A stretch of DNA of 30,151 bases from Candidatus Peregrinibacteria bacterium (GTDB lineage Bacteria; Patescibacteriota; Gracilibacteria; UM-FILTER-43-11), in NCBI GenBank assembly GCA_030618315.1, contig JAUXDO010000003.1:1-30151 (forward strand). The letters run 5' to 3'. Under the pieces are notes generated by a model, which had not been told where the DNA came from, made no database searches, and saw only the letters and a program-made list of their open reading frames with translations. Below, one piece after another: positions 14,107-22,226 of this stretch. Position numbers and translations under genes: made by a program. The first letter of the stretch is position 1, and each line of letters opens with the position of its first letter.

Positions 14107-15280
14107 ACATCCTACAAAAAATTACGATTTTGCGCCAATAGCAAGTATCCTTGGGAAATACAACACCAGGGGTTTTCAGGATAGTAAAAATGAGCTGGAT
14201 AATGCGCTTGGTTATGCCTTAGACGAAATCGAGACTAATGACAAGCAACCTGTTCCACATACAGCACCAGAACTTATTAATGGTATTCGATTGTTTTTAC
14301 ATCAAACAATTTTACCTATTTTAAATGAGGTAAAAGATAGGGTTTCGACTGAACATCAATTGCGTATTGAAAATGTAATTGCTGATTATTGTAAAAAATT
14401 AGATCAATTGCCCGAACCATCCAATGGCGAATGGCTTTGCGATCAATCTGAAATAGAAGCTATGTTTGAACTAGAAATGACGGAGGGTAAATCTTGGGAA
14501 ACAATAGAAAGTGATAATAAGAAATGGAAAAAATGGGTGCAACCTCAATCACATGATGCATTGAATGAAATTGCTTCAATTGAAGAAGTTAGAAGTCTAT
14601 TTGCAGTAGTTAGAGAAAAACTTCTTTGTGTTGCAGAATTTAATCCAATTTTATATTCAGATAAAGGGCAAGGTCATCATCTTTTTTGGTCACCAACAAA
14701 AGAGGGTGAAGAATGTATTATTCCAAACGATTATTCACTTGCTGACTATTTGCGCTTTCATTGCCCGCATAACGATGCTCATCTTGCACATTTAAATGCC
14801 AATCCCGAAAAATCAATAATTTCATATAGTGATTACATGGATGAAAGAGCATTTTCGGAAGCAGTCGCGGTTCATGCTGAATGGCAAATGTTCGAAGGCG
14901 TCCAGGATGATGATTTTTCATATCTTTTATACTCCCAATTGCATCCAAATCGTCAAAAAGGAATATCTAAAGATGAATTTCAGGATTGGATGGTGAATTG
15001 TCGTGGGTATGAATTCCGACTTAGATTAGTTCGTTTACTTGGTGATACCTTAACATTCTTTAGACAACATACATTTAATGAGGCAGTTAATGAAGCTGTT
15101 AAAATCACAGGTGTTCAAAAGGAAGATGTAAAAGCAGAAATAGGAAAATATTATCATTTTCCAGGATTAGGCGCAGTTTATACACTTGGATATAATAAAC
15201 TATTGGAATCTGGAGCAATTAAGACTCAAGATACCTTTTTAAAGAACAATCAATTAATTACCACATGGCATCAATTTTAG
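14093..15280 (+). CDS. DUF885-like / gluzincin-related protein with altered metal motif
   Basis: 395 residues from ATG 14093, chosen because it overlaps the folE2 stop by 14 bp as in translational coupling; a longer frame from 14000 lies inside folE2. The layout recalls DUF885/M32-type helical metallopeptidases: HCPHNDAHLAH (223-233) sits where HExxH would be, EAVAVHAEW (256-264) resembles the downstream Glu helix, and FPGLGAVYTLGYNKL (356-370) resembles the PGxAxxYxxG segment. The HExxH glutamate is replaced by Asn in HNDAH (226-230), so ordinary peptidase activity is doubtful, though His and Glu ligands for a metal remain. Its place between folE2 and a radical SAM gene suggests a biosynthetic role. 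Homology is remote. Confidence 0.5.
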   Translation: MKHTKHPTKNYDFAPIASILGKYNTRGFQDSKNELDNALGYALDEIETNDKQPVPHTAPELINGIRLFLHQTILPILNEVKDRVSTEHQLRIENVIADYCKKLDQLPEPSNGEWLCDQSEIEAMFELEMTEGKSWETIESDNKKWKKWVQPQSHDALNEIASIEEVRSLFAVVREKLLCVAEFNPILYSDKGQGHHLFWSPTKEGEECIIPNDYSLADYLRFHCPHNDAHLAHLNANPEKSIISYSDYMDERAFSEAVAVHAEWQMFEGVQDDDFSYLLYSQLHPNRQKGISKDEFQDWMVNCRGYEFRLRLVRLLGDTLTFFRQHTFNEAVNEAVKITGVQKEDVKAEIGKYYHFPGLGAVYTLGYNKLLESGAIKTQDTFLKNNQLITTWHQF

Positions 15281-15299
15281 CCACTAATTAAAACTAATT

Positions 15300-16634
15300 A
15301 TGAAAAATTCTCCTGACAATTCTCCAAAAGCGAATAATGAAACTGAACAACATAAGCCATCAAGTTCAACTCAGCTTGATGTAGTTAATACAGCTACAAA
15401 AGTTCGCAATGTCATTCAGCCACTTGAAAATAATAAATCCCATAATATTTATGAGCTTGATGGATTTGAACCAGTTATTTTAGATGAAAAGTTTTTAAAA
15501 TCCATTGGCATTGAATCAGGGGTAGATGACGAAGCACTACAAAGACTAGTGGAGGGATCTGAACAGTTTAAGCGCTTATATCAAAATAGAACACTGACAC
15601 CTAATTTGGAATTTAATTGTGAATCAATAGACTTGGACACTCCTCTTGAAATCCATAATTATACAGGCATGTGTCCGACTTATGTACAAGAGCTAAGCCC
15701 TTCGGCTGGCGCTTGTTCTATTGCATGTCAATACTGCTTGGTAACTGATGGTGATCACAGAACACCTACAACTGTTTGGCAAAATTATCCCGAGTTAGTT
15801 GCTCAAGTTTTGGAAGATAAAAAAAATGAATCATCATTTTATTATTTTTCACCAAAAACTGAAGCTTTTTCTGAACCACATCTTGAAACAGGAGTGTCTC
15901 ATGGAATTTTACAATCTTTTATAGATCATTTTGAAAAACATCCGGATTCAAAAGCGAGAATGTTTATAGCAACCAAAGCTGGCATGAAGCATTTAAATTT
16001 TCAACATAATGATAAAAGTATTTTGGACTTATTAAGTCAGCTAAAAGGAAAAGTCCAAATTAATGGCAGTATTGGTATTATGCCTGATAATTTAAGAGAT
16101 GTACTTGAGCCGAATGCGGCTACTATTGAAGATCGATTAGAAGCACTTAAACAATGCCAGCAAATAGGATTATATACTGAGTCAGTATTAGCTCAGCCTC
16201 TTTTACTTCCTTATATGACAGAAGAAACATTGAATGATTATTTTGCACAACTTAGTGGTGCAGGCATTAAAAATATCAAACCTGAGTTTTTAACAGTAGA
16301 CCCGAAAAATTTAGCTTTTCTTTCACAATTTGTTAATTATTTCGACCCTGATTTTATGAAGGAGTTACTTGAGGTGTACATTGGTCCGAATAATCGAGCT
16401 CATCGCAAACAACGTCTTAGGCTGGCACCAGACAAAGATGCATCTATTTCAATGCTTCGTAAAATTGAAGAACACGCTAAAAAACATGGAATTACAATAA
16501 GTATTTGCAATTGGGTTAAGCGTGAATTAAGCACAGTCGATCCAATATTATTAGGTGATATTGATAAAGAGTCTACAAAAAATGGTTATAGATGTCTTGG
16601 GTATCAAGTTGATATGATGGATGGTAATCATTAA
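15300..16634 (+). CDS. radical SAM protein, spore-photoproduct-lyase-like
   Basis: 444 residues. The cluster motif is C139-SIA-C143-QY-C146 (CX3CX2C), preceded by SPSAGA and followed by a TIM-barrel-like region (FYYFSPKTEAFSEPH, then ARMFIATKAG and QINGSIG). The first 50 residues are low-complexity and polar. Spacing and surrounding residues resemble SPL-family radical SAM proteins more than QueE or MoaA. The family uses SAM and a 4Fe-4S cluster to make a 5'-deoxyadenosyl radical; the substrate here is unknown. It follows the DUF885-like gene by 19 bp, so it is in the same operon. Its stop overlaps that of the converging transporter in TTAA. Confidence 0.75.
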   Translation: MKNSPDNSPKANNETEQHKPSSSTQLDVVNTATKVRNVIQPLENNKSHNIYELDGFEPVILDEKFLKSIGIESGVDDEALQRLVEGSEQFKRLYQNRTLTPNLEFNCESIDLDTPLEIHNYTGMCPTYVQELSPSAGACSIACQYCLVTDGDHRTPTTVWQNYPELVAQVLEDKKNESSFYYFSPKTEAFSEPHLETGVSHGILQSFIDHFEKHPDSKARMFIATKAGMKHLNFQHNDKSILDLLSQLKGKVQINGSIGIMPDNLRDVLEPNAATIEDRLEALKQCQQIGLYTESVLAQPLLLPYMTEETLNDYFAQLSGAGIKNIKPEFLTVDPKNLAFLSQFVNYFDPDFMKELLEVYIGPNNRAHRKQRLRLAPDKDASISMLRKIEEHAKKHGITISICNWVKRELSTVDPILLGDIDKESTKNGYRCLGYQVDMMDGNH

Positions 16635-17797
16635 TCACTTGGCAGATATTCAAATGACTGCTTTCTTTTTAGTAAAAGAGAAATGGCAATTATTTTTAAT
16701 ATTACCACAAATATAATTGCGTAAAGGAATCTGGAATCCAGAGTCCACCCAATTGTTAATTTTGAGAAAATAAGAATTATGGATGTACCGAAGCTGACTA
16801 AAGATAAATTAGTTGCTCTTTGTGAATGCGGAGAATTTTTTAATATAAAAGAACTCTTTATGTTACGGAAAATATTCTCTGAAAAGAAAAATATACATAG
16901 TGAAACAATAGCAATTAATTTAGATTCTGATAGTAATAAAATGAAGGCAATTATCTGTAAACCGCCCGAAAAAATTAATGAAAAATGAGTTTTTACTTTT
17001 AATTCTAAAAAATGAGATAATCTTGAGCCAATTATCGAAAAAACCTTGCCTACAACATAAATTAGCCCAAGGCTCTTCAAATTCATATCCAAGCCATTAA
17101 ATTTATTCTGATAAATCATTTCACCTCTTTCGGAAAAGAAACTGAAAGCCATAATTATTAAAAAAACTGTAATAGTGATTGTTGAAAACAGATGAGTGTG
17201 GCTATTCGATGTAGATGATGAATGTGAACTGTTGAATTTTAAGTTAATAAAAAATATAAAACAAAGTGAGAACAATATCGCTAAAAATGCCACTTTAAAA
17301 CTAGTAATAATATTAAAGTATTTAATTACAATACTGGATATTAGCATACCTATAATAGTTCCAAGTTCGTCTGAAATACTCATTGATCCCAAATAATGAG
17401 TTAATCGATTTTTATTGTTATTTATTATGTCATCCAAAAAAGCTTCTTCAGTTCCAGAAAGTAACGCTAGTCCAACACTAAAAAAAATTTGAAATAACAA
17501 AAATCCTGAAAATTCTTTTGAAATAACTAAAAAGATGAATGCAAAAAGAGTAGCGATTAGACCGGAAATTAATGTAATTTTTCTTCCGATTTTATCAGCA
17601 AAAAATGAACTTGGAATTTCAGTTATCATAAGCAATAAAAGACCTATACTTTGAATTATAGCGATCTGACTGAACGATAGCCCATTTCTATGTTGCCAGA
17701 TAATTAAAGTAGGAATAATAATTCCATATGCAAAATGCTGAAAGAAAACCGAACTGTAAAATAACCAAAGCTTTTTTTTCATATTATTTTTTACCAC
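16631..17797 (-). CDS. MFS transporter
   Basis: 388 residues with about 12 hydrophobic segments in two halves, separated by a Ser/His-rich loop (about 193-204). The MFS loop motif reads ADKIGRK (about 68-74) after helix 2. The family moves small molecules by proton or substrate exchange; direction and substrate cannot be seen. It faces the FolE2 operon, ends on it, and is the last gene inside the island, so exporting or importing that operon's product is a natural guess. A second ATG five codons in (17782) is possible. No Shine-Dalgarno. Confidence 0.85.
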   Translation of the reverse strand: MVKNNMKKKLWLFYSSVFFQHFAYGIIIPTLIIWQHRNGLSFSQIAIIQSIGLLLLMITEIPSSFFADKIGRKITLISGLIATLFAFIFLVISKEFSGFLLFQIFFSVGLALLSGTEEAFLDDIINNNKNRLTHYLGSMSISDELGTIIGMLISSIVIKYFNIITSFKVAFLAILFSLCFIFFINLKFNSSHSSSTSNSHTHLFSTITITVFLIIMAFSFFSERGEMIYQNKFNGLDMNLKSLGLIYVVGKVFSIIGSRLSHFLELKVKTHFSLIFSGGLQIIAFILLLSESKLIAIVSLCIFFFSENIFRNIKSSFILKNSPHSQRATNLSLVSFGTSIILIFSKLTIGWTLDSRFLYAIIFVVILKIIAISLLLKRKQSFEYLPSD

Positions 17798-17973
17798 TTG
17801 AAATTATATATTAAAAAATCGATAAGGTCTTTATTGAATTTATAATAAATATCAAAACATTTCCACTGCATTCAATCCAGCACTTAAAGCCTTAGATGGC
17901 ATTTTTAAGGACTTCAGCCTGTGACTCTCGGCTATTGATGCAATGCTTAATTTTTGGCTTAAACTAACTGGAT
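17798..17973. other. right end of the island, non-coding
   Basis: Holds the upstream region of the MFS gene and the inverted AGCCGAGAG motif copy at 17916-17933. I see no gene and no confident promoter. Confidence 0.5.
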
Positions 17974-18050
17974 TGGTGTCACCGGTCGGGATTGAACCGA
18001 CGACCTCAGGCTTATGAGTCCTGCGCTCTAACCAACTGAGCTACGGTGAC
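17974..18050 (-). tRNA. tRNA with CAT anticodon (elongator Met or Ile2), CCA encoded
   Basis: Folds on the minus strand: acceptor GTCACCG/CGGTGAC, D-arm GCTC/GAGC, anticodon stem CAGGA/GCCTG with loop CTCATAA, T-arm GTCGG-TTCAATC-CCGAC, discriminator A, then CCA. Position 31-39 is an A-G mismatch. It lacks the three G-C pairs of initiator tRNA. Met and lysidine-Ile cannot be separated by eye. Its 3' half is the right island repeat. Confidence 0.9.
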
Positions 18051-18126
18051 ACGGATTGATTTATGGTGATGTTGTTACTTTCCACCGAGCGCAGCGTTTA
18101 TATAGATTTTGTCGTCTTCGACAACG

Positions 18127-18148
18127 CCAACTGAGCTACGGTGACACG
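18127..18148 (-). repeat. second copy of the tRNA 5' end
   Basis: A 22-bp exact repeat of 18032-18053 (D-arm to acceptor 5' strand plus flank), 95 bp upstream of the tRNA. It is a fragment only, perhaps left from a lost tandem tRNA. Confidence 0.75.
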
Positions 18149-18265
18149 TATAACTGCTCAAATAAATTACATCGTTTCTTTTTTAAGTGCAAGTTTTTCT
18201 TATATCACTTGAATATGTCAATAATTTGCTTTAGTATGGCGCCAACAATATAACCAATTAATGTT

Positions 18266-18712
18266 ATGAAAAAATTATTACCTATATTTGCAATTTCAAT
18301 CTTATTTCTTTCTGCGTGTGCCACTACATCCGTTAATCTTGGGGATGATCGTGAGTACTTTAGTGAGAGCGAGGAGGCTTGTGAGAAAATTGAATTTGAA
18401 TGTGCTGAAGGCACTAAAGTTTTTAGCGACGCAACAGGTTGTGGTTGTGAGGATATTGATGAGGAGGAATCCAACATCATACTTAATGAAGAGCTAGCTG
18501 AAGAACCAGCAGAAGAAGAACCAGCAGAAGAAGAGCCCGCTGAAGAAGAGGAAGATGATGGTGATTTGGATGATTTTGTAATTATTGATCTTGAGGATGT
18601 AGACCTAGTTGGCCCCGACTTACCTGTTGTAGATTTAATTGACTTGCCTGTGATAGACGTTCAACCAGAACCAATTATTGATGTTATCCCAGAGCCGATT
18701 CCTCAATTTTAA
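18266..18712 (+). CDS. acidic lipoprotein with GCGC motif
   Basis: 148 residues. The signal peptide MKKLLPIFAISILFLSAC ends in a lipobox (Cys18). A Cys-rich module (about 38-65) has the pattern C-x5-C-x13-GCGC, with ECAEGTKVFSDATGCGCE, which looks like a small disulfide-bonded domain. Then come tandem AEEEP repeats (about 79-95) and an Asp/Pro-rich tail with VIDVQPEPIIDVIPEP. The acidic repeat region is probably an extended surface linker. No enzymatic motif. It starts without Shine-Dalgarno and ends at a strong terminator. Confidence 0.75.
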   Translation: MKKLLPIFAISILFLSACATTSVNLGDDREYFSESEEACEKIEFECAEGTKVFSDATGCGCEDIDEEESNIILNEELAEEPAEEEPAEEEPAEEEEDDGDLDDFVIIDLEDVDLVGPDLPVVDLIDLPVIDVQPEPIIDVIPEPIPQF

Positions 18713-18724
18713 TTATTGAATATC

Positions 18725-18789
18725 AAAAAACCCGACCCCCTGTCCTTTCGGACATCCCCCTTAAAAAGGGGGAGGGGGCGGGTTTTTTT
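18725..18789. terminator. bidirectional terminator between convergent genes
   Basis: An outer stem, AAAAAACCC..CCCCCT (18725-18741), pairs with AGGGGGCGGGTTTTTT (18773-18788). It encloses GTCC-TTTC-GGAC and CCCCCTT-AAA-AAGGGGG hairpins. Poly-A before and poly-T after serve both strands. Confidence 0.85.
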
Positions 18790-18797
18790 ATGTGTGA

Positions 18798-19853
18798 CTA
18801 TCTTCTCTTCTTTCTCCGAAGGAGTCCGGAGTCCTTCGGACCTTTCCAAACTCTTTTTACTCCCAGCCAAACAAATTTAAGCAGGAATAGTGAAATGAAG
18901 ATGTAAATCACAACCTGAGCAAATCTTACTAAGTAAGTCGCTAAGTGTAATGATATTCCCTGGAATACTTCATTGATGTTTCTTACAAGCTGTTTTGATT
19001 CGTATTTCCAGCTGTCTTTAATTTCTTTCCAGTCAAAAATCAAATCTTTATACACGTTTATATTAAAGAATGTGTAATTCAGACGATCTAATTGATCCGC
19101 TTTACTTTTATTGTATCTGTCGATACGTTCTTTTGTCTGAAGACGTTCGTTTGTTAGCTTATCAATAAGCTTAAGCTTGCTATCTATAATATTTGCCAGA
19201 GTTTCTGCGTCGTTTTGGCGTGTTGCAATCTTACTAATCTCGTCATAGGATTTTTGAGCTTCTTCCAATGTGTCTTCAATGGATTGCAATTTCTTTGAAA
19301 GAATATCCAATTCATCGTCATATCCCTCTATAGCCTTTTTAATGCTGTAAATACTTGCATTGAAATTCTCAGGTTTAAGATCTTCGATTAATTTTACAAT
19401 TTCTTCAGCGTTATCGTTAGTTACTTTAAATCTGTAATTACAATAATCTTTATTTTTATCAGAACTTTCAAAAATTATTTCCTCTCTTGATTTTAAATTG
19501 GCAATAATCGCACAAGTATCATCTAATTTTCTTGTTTTAATTGTTCCATAGTATTCTTTTACTTCATAATCTTCTGCATCGTCTCCATAAGAATAGCCTG
19601 GTTCAGGTATTGGTGGCATTATTGCCATTTTTGATGAAGACATTACTGCCATTTCCCCTCTAAATCCTTCATCCATATCATAAGCATAATCATAGCCGTA
19701 GTCTTTGTTTTGATAACCTGTATTGAATATTGTTTTTATTGAAAAACTAATTAGTGAAATAACTACAGTTAATGCAATTATTCCTAAAAGGATCATGCCG
19801 ATTATTTTGGCGATTGATTTAAGGGACCAATCGAAATTTTTGAAAATATTCAT
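18798..19853 (-). CDS. DUF4349-like membrane protein with coiled coil
   Basis: 351 residues: a membrane helix at about 17-39, a Gly/Tyr-rich linker, a small alpha/beta domain (about 95-170) with KTRKLDDTCAIIANL and YRFKVTNDNAEEIVKLIEDL, a long coiled coil (about 180-255) and a second membrane helix near 305-330 followed by a basic tail. This order fits DUF4349 proteins of the cell envelope, whose function is unknown. Both membrane anchors and a central extracytoplasmic domain are expected. It is followed by the bidirectional terminator. Confidence 0.7.
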   Translation of the reverse strand: MNIFKNFDWSLKSIAKIIGMILLGIIALTVVISLISFSIKTIFNTGYQNKDYGYDYAYDMDEGFRGEMAVMSSSKMAIMPPIPEPGYSYGDDAEDYEVKEYYGTIKTRKLDDTCAIIANLKSREEIIFESSDKNKDYCNYRFKVTNDNAEEIVKLIEDLKPENFNASIYSIKKAIEGYDDELDILSKKLQSIEDTLEEAQKSYDEISKIATRQNDAETLANIIDSKLKLIDKLTNERLQTKERIDRYNKSKADQLDRLNYTFFNINVYKDLIFDWKEIKDSWKYESKQLVRNINEVFQGISLHLATYLVRFAQVVIYIFISLFLLKFVWLGVKRVWKGPKDSGLLRRKKRR

Positions 19854-19944
19854 TTTAAAATAATTAAGAATTAAAAATTATGAATTACGAATTTTTTTGA
19901 AGATGTTCACTTGCTACTACGTAGTTCTTATAAAAAAGTAACAA

Positions 19945-20919
19945 TCATTTCACAGTTTTTTGAATTAAATATTCGTCGGCAATTACTAAACCGGCCATTG
20001 CCTCAACAATTGGTACAGCTCTTACTGCTATGCATGGGTCGTGTCTGCCTTTTATCTCAATTGTCTTTTTCTTTCCTTTGTTATCAACAGTCATTTGTTT
20101 TTTTGCAATTGAAGATGTTGGTTTAAGAGCTACACGAAATACAATATCCATTCCGTTACTGATTCCTCCCAGAATTCCGCCGGCATTGTTGGTTGTAGTT
20201 GTAATTTTACCATTTTTTGTTGTAAATTCGTCGTTGTTCTCTGAGCCTGTCATAACTGAGCTAACGAATCCGCTCCCCACCTCGAAACCCTTTACTCCGG
20301 GAATACTGATCATTGCTTGAGCCAGTTTGGCATCTAATTTATCAAAAACAGGACTGCCTAATCCTGCCGGTACATTTTTGATAACGCATTCAATTAATCC
20401 GCCGATAGAATTTCCTTGTTTTTTTACGTCTTCGATCTCTTTTTCAGTAGGAGATATTAATTTTGTTGAAAATTTAATCTTTGGAATTATTTTTTTTGCA
20501 ATTGCGAAAGCTGCTACTCGTCCGATAGTTTCTCTGGCACTAGCCCTACCTCCACCTCTGTGGTCACGTAATCCATATTTCTTATCGTACACAAAATCAG
20601 CATGACCGGGGCGATATAGATTCTTAATTTTTGAGTAATCTTTTGATTTACTATCTTTATTTCTTACCATAAGGCTAATCGGTGTGCCGGTTGTTTTACT
20701 TTCAAATATTCCAGATAGGATTTCAACTTTATCTTCTTCTTTTCTTGCAGTTGTAAGTTTATTTTGCCCTGGCTTTCTTCTATCTAATTCTTTTTGAATG
20801 TCTTTTTCGGAAATTTTAATTCCTGCTGGGCATCCGTCAATTATTACCCCAATAGCAGGGCCATGAGATTCGCCCCAAGTTGTGATTTTTAATAAGTTTC
20901 CGAAAGTGTTTCCAGTCAT
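19945..20919 (-). CDS. aroC: chorismate synthase
   Basis: 324 residues, slightly shorter than the common ~360. It converts 5-enolpyruvylshikimate-3-phosphate to chorismate using reduced FMN, the last shikimate-pathway step. Family signatures are present: GNTFGNLLKITTWGESHG at the start, the RPGHAD segment (about 104-109), GGGRASARETIGRVAAFAIA (about 122-141), NNAGGILGGISNG (about 241-253) and GRHDPCIAVRAVPIVEAM near the end. Both conserved His (His19 and His107 regions) are there. No other aro gene is in the window. Identification is firm. Aromatic biosynthesis is often missing in very reduced genomes, so its retention is informative. Confidence 0.97.
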   Translation of the reverse strand: MTGNTFGNLLKITTWGESHGPAIGVIIDGCPAGIKISEKDIQKELDRRKPGQNKLTTARKEEDKVEILSGIFESKTTGTPISLMVRNKDSKSKDYSKIKNLYRPGHADFVYDKKYGLRDHRGGGRASARETIGRVAAFAIAKKIIPKIKFSTKLISPTEKEIEDVKKQGNSIGGLIECVIKNVPAGLGSPVFDKLDAKLAQAMISIPGVKGFEVGSGFVSSVMTGSENNDEFTTKNGKITTTTNNAGGILGGISNGMDIVFRVALKPTSSIAKKQMTVDNKGKKKTIEIKGRHDPCIAVRAVPIVEAMAGLVIADEYLIQKTVK

Positions 20920-20923
20920 GTTT

Positions 20924-21070
20924 AAAGTTGTAGGTTGTAAGATTTGGGTTGTAAGATTTAGGTTGTAAGATTTAGGTTGTAGGTTGTAAGTTGTAGGTTG
21001 TAAGCTGTAAAATAGGTCTTAAATCATACAACATACAACATAAATCATTCCTAAATCATACAACATTCAA
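20924..21070. repeat. GGTTGTAAGATTT tandem repeats with inverted tail
   Basis: Several copies of GGTTGTA(A/G) units on the left (20928-21003) face inverted ATACAACAT units on the right (21026-21076). They can form a long imperfect hairpin between aroC and the upstream membrane gene. No spacers of CRISPR type. Confidence 0.7.
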
Positions 21071-21077
21071 CATACAA

Positions 21078-22223
21078 CTATTTAAACACAATAAGTGTTG
21101 CCACTAGTGTATATGCACTGATTATAATAATTATTCCAATTATTGCGCTTTTGACAATTTTTTTAGCCTTTTGAACCATTTCGTCATTACCATAATTTGC
21201 AATCATCATACCTGCTCCGTAAATAAGGGCGGCTAATGCAATTAGTCCAACAAAGCCCAGGGCAAATTGAATAATTGTTCCAAGGGTGTTGATTATCGCC
21301 GTTACATTTGAGGCTTTTATCTGGTCGGCTTGTTCTTTTACAGGTGTTCCGAATATATTTCTAACTATGGTCTGGTCTACTGCGAGTAATATTAAGCCGA
21401 TTATAATCCACATAACCGATCTCTTTTGCTTTGTAATTTTTTCTTCTTCACCTGCAGCAGTAATTGATTTAAGTCCGCTGATAATAATAAATAGAATCGC
21501 AATTGAGGCAATAATTGCCCTGATAAAGTTAATTAATCCATATATTTCTGTACTGAATGCCGTTTCAACGTCGGTGCTTAACTTCTGAACATCAGCATCT
21601 AGGCTTGTAATTAGAATAGATGACGGAGCGTATAAGATATCTATCATTCTTTCTATAAGCAGAATTGCGACTAGTCCAACAACAGCATAAGTAATACTTC
21701 GTTTCTGGTCGGTTATTATACTTTCTTCTCCTTGAGCAAAAATCATCCTCATACCGCTTATAATAATCAATATTATAGCTATTGCTCCGATTAAATTCCT
21801 CATTACCTTTGCTACAGCCCGAATAGTATCCCTAATTTGCCTTTCTCCACTACGCCAATTTACCTGAATTTCTTCGATTATTAAGCTTATTTCATTTTCT
21901 GAAAACCCTTCGTCTTGTAGGTCATTTTTTAAGCCTATTAGGTCAAAGCTATCTTCGTCTGAATATATTTCCCCAATTCCATTAAGTCCATTACTCTCAT
22001 ATTCTGGCCATGATTCTAGTCTATCAATTATATCTGCGGATAATTGTCCCCATTTCTCCCCACTGTAATCAACTACTGTAATTCCTTCATCTTCTAATTT
22101 ACTTTTAATATCGTCTAATGGCGAAGTAAAATCACTTTGAGCTAATGCAAATGGTACACAATTGATAAAAACTAGACCAATTACAGCAAGAGAACTAAAA
22201 ATTTTTGATAGGGATCGAATCAT
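21078..22223 (-). CDS. multi-pass membrane protein with three VirB2/TrbC-like units
   Basis: 381 residues. A signal peptide (about 1-28, ending ALAQ) is followed by an acidic extracytoplasmic region (30-130) and three repeats of helix-loop-helix. The loops read FAQGEESIITDQKRS, TAAGEEEKITKQKRS and NYGNDEMVQKAKK. Each unit resembles a VirB2/TrbC pilin-type subunit (two membrane helices with a charged cytoplasmic loop). Such proteins are frequent in Patescibacteria and are often annotated as pilin or TrbC-like; whether they assemble or act as membrane proteins is unknown. It is 3 bp from its upstream paralogue, so the two are an operon and probably arose by duplication. Confidence 0.7.
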   Translation of the reverse strand: MIRSLSKIFSSLAVIGLVFINCVPFALAQSDFTSPLDDIKSKLEDEGITVVDYSGEKWGQLSADIIDRLESWPEYESNGLNGIGEIYSDEDSFDLIGLKNDLQDEGFSENEISLIIEEIQVNWRSGERQIRDTIRAVAKVMRNLIGAIAIILIIISGMRMIFAQGEESIITDQKRSITYAVVGLVAILLIERMIDILYAPSSILITSLDADVQKLSTDVETAFSTEIYGLINFIRAIIASIAILFIIISGLKSITAAGEEEKITKQKRSVMWIIIGLILLAVDQTIVRNIFGTPVKEQADQIKASNVTAIINTLGTIIQFALGFVGLIALAALIYGAGMMIANYGNDEMVQKAKKIVKSAIIGIIIIISAYTLVATLIVFK

Positions 22224-22226
22224 AGT

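Larger units (their letters stand above)
11004..18018. mobile_element. putative ~7-kb genomic island bounded by tRNA 3'-half direct repeats
   Basis: A 45-bp exact direct repeat occurs at 11004-11048 and 17974-18018. The right copy is the 3' half of an intact CAT-anticodon tRNA, from the first base of the anticodon loop to the CCA. The left copy lacks a credible 5' half. This is the usual footprint of site-specific integration into a tRNA gene: the tRNA is restored on one side and a displaced 3' fragment remains on the other. The cargo is an SDR, folE2, a DUF885-like gene, a radical SAM gene and an MFS gene, plus an IS. No integrase gene is visible, so the island would be fixed or mobilised in trans. 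Duplication of a tRNA segment is the alternative. Confidence 0.55.

Noticed and set aside
20924..21070. CRISPR array
   Set aside because: Units of GGTTGTAAG are short, irregular and partly inverted, with no constant repeat and unique spacers.
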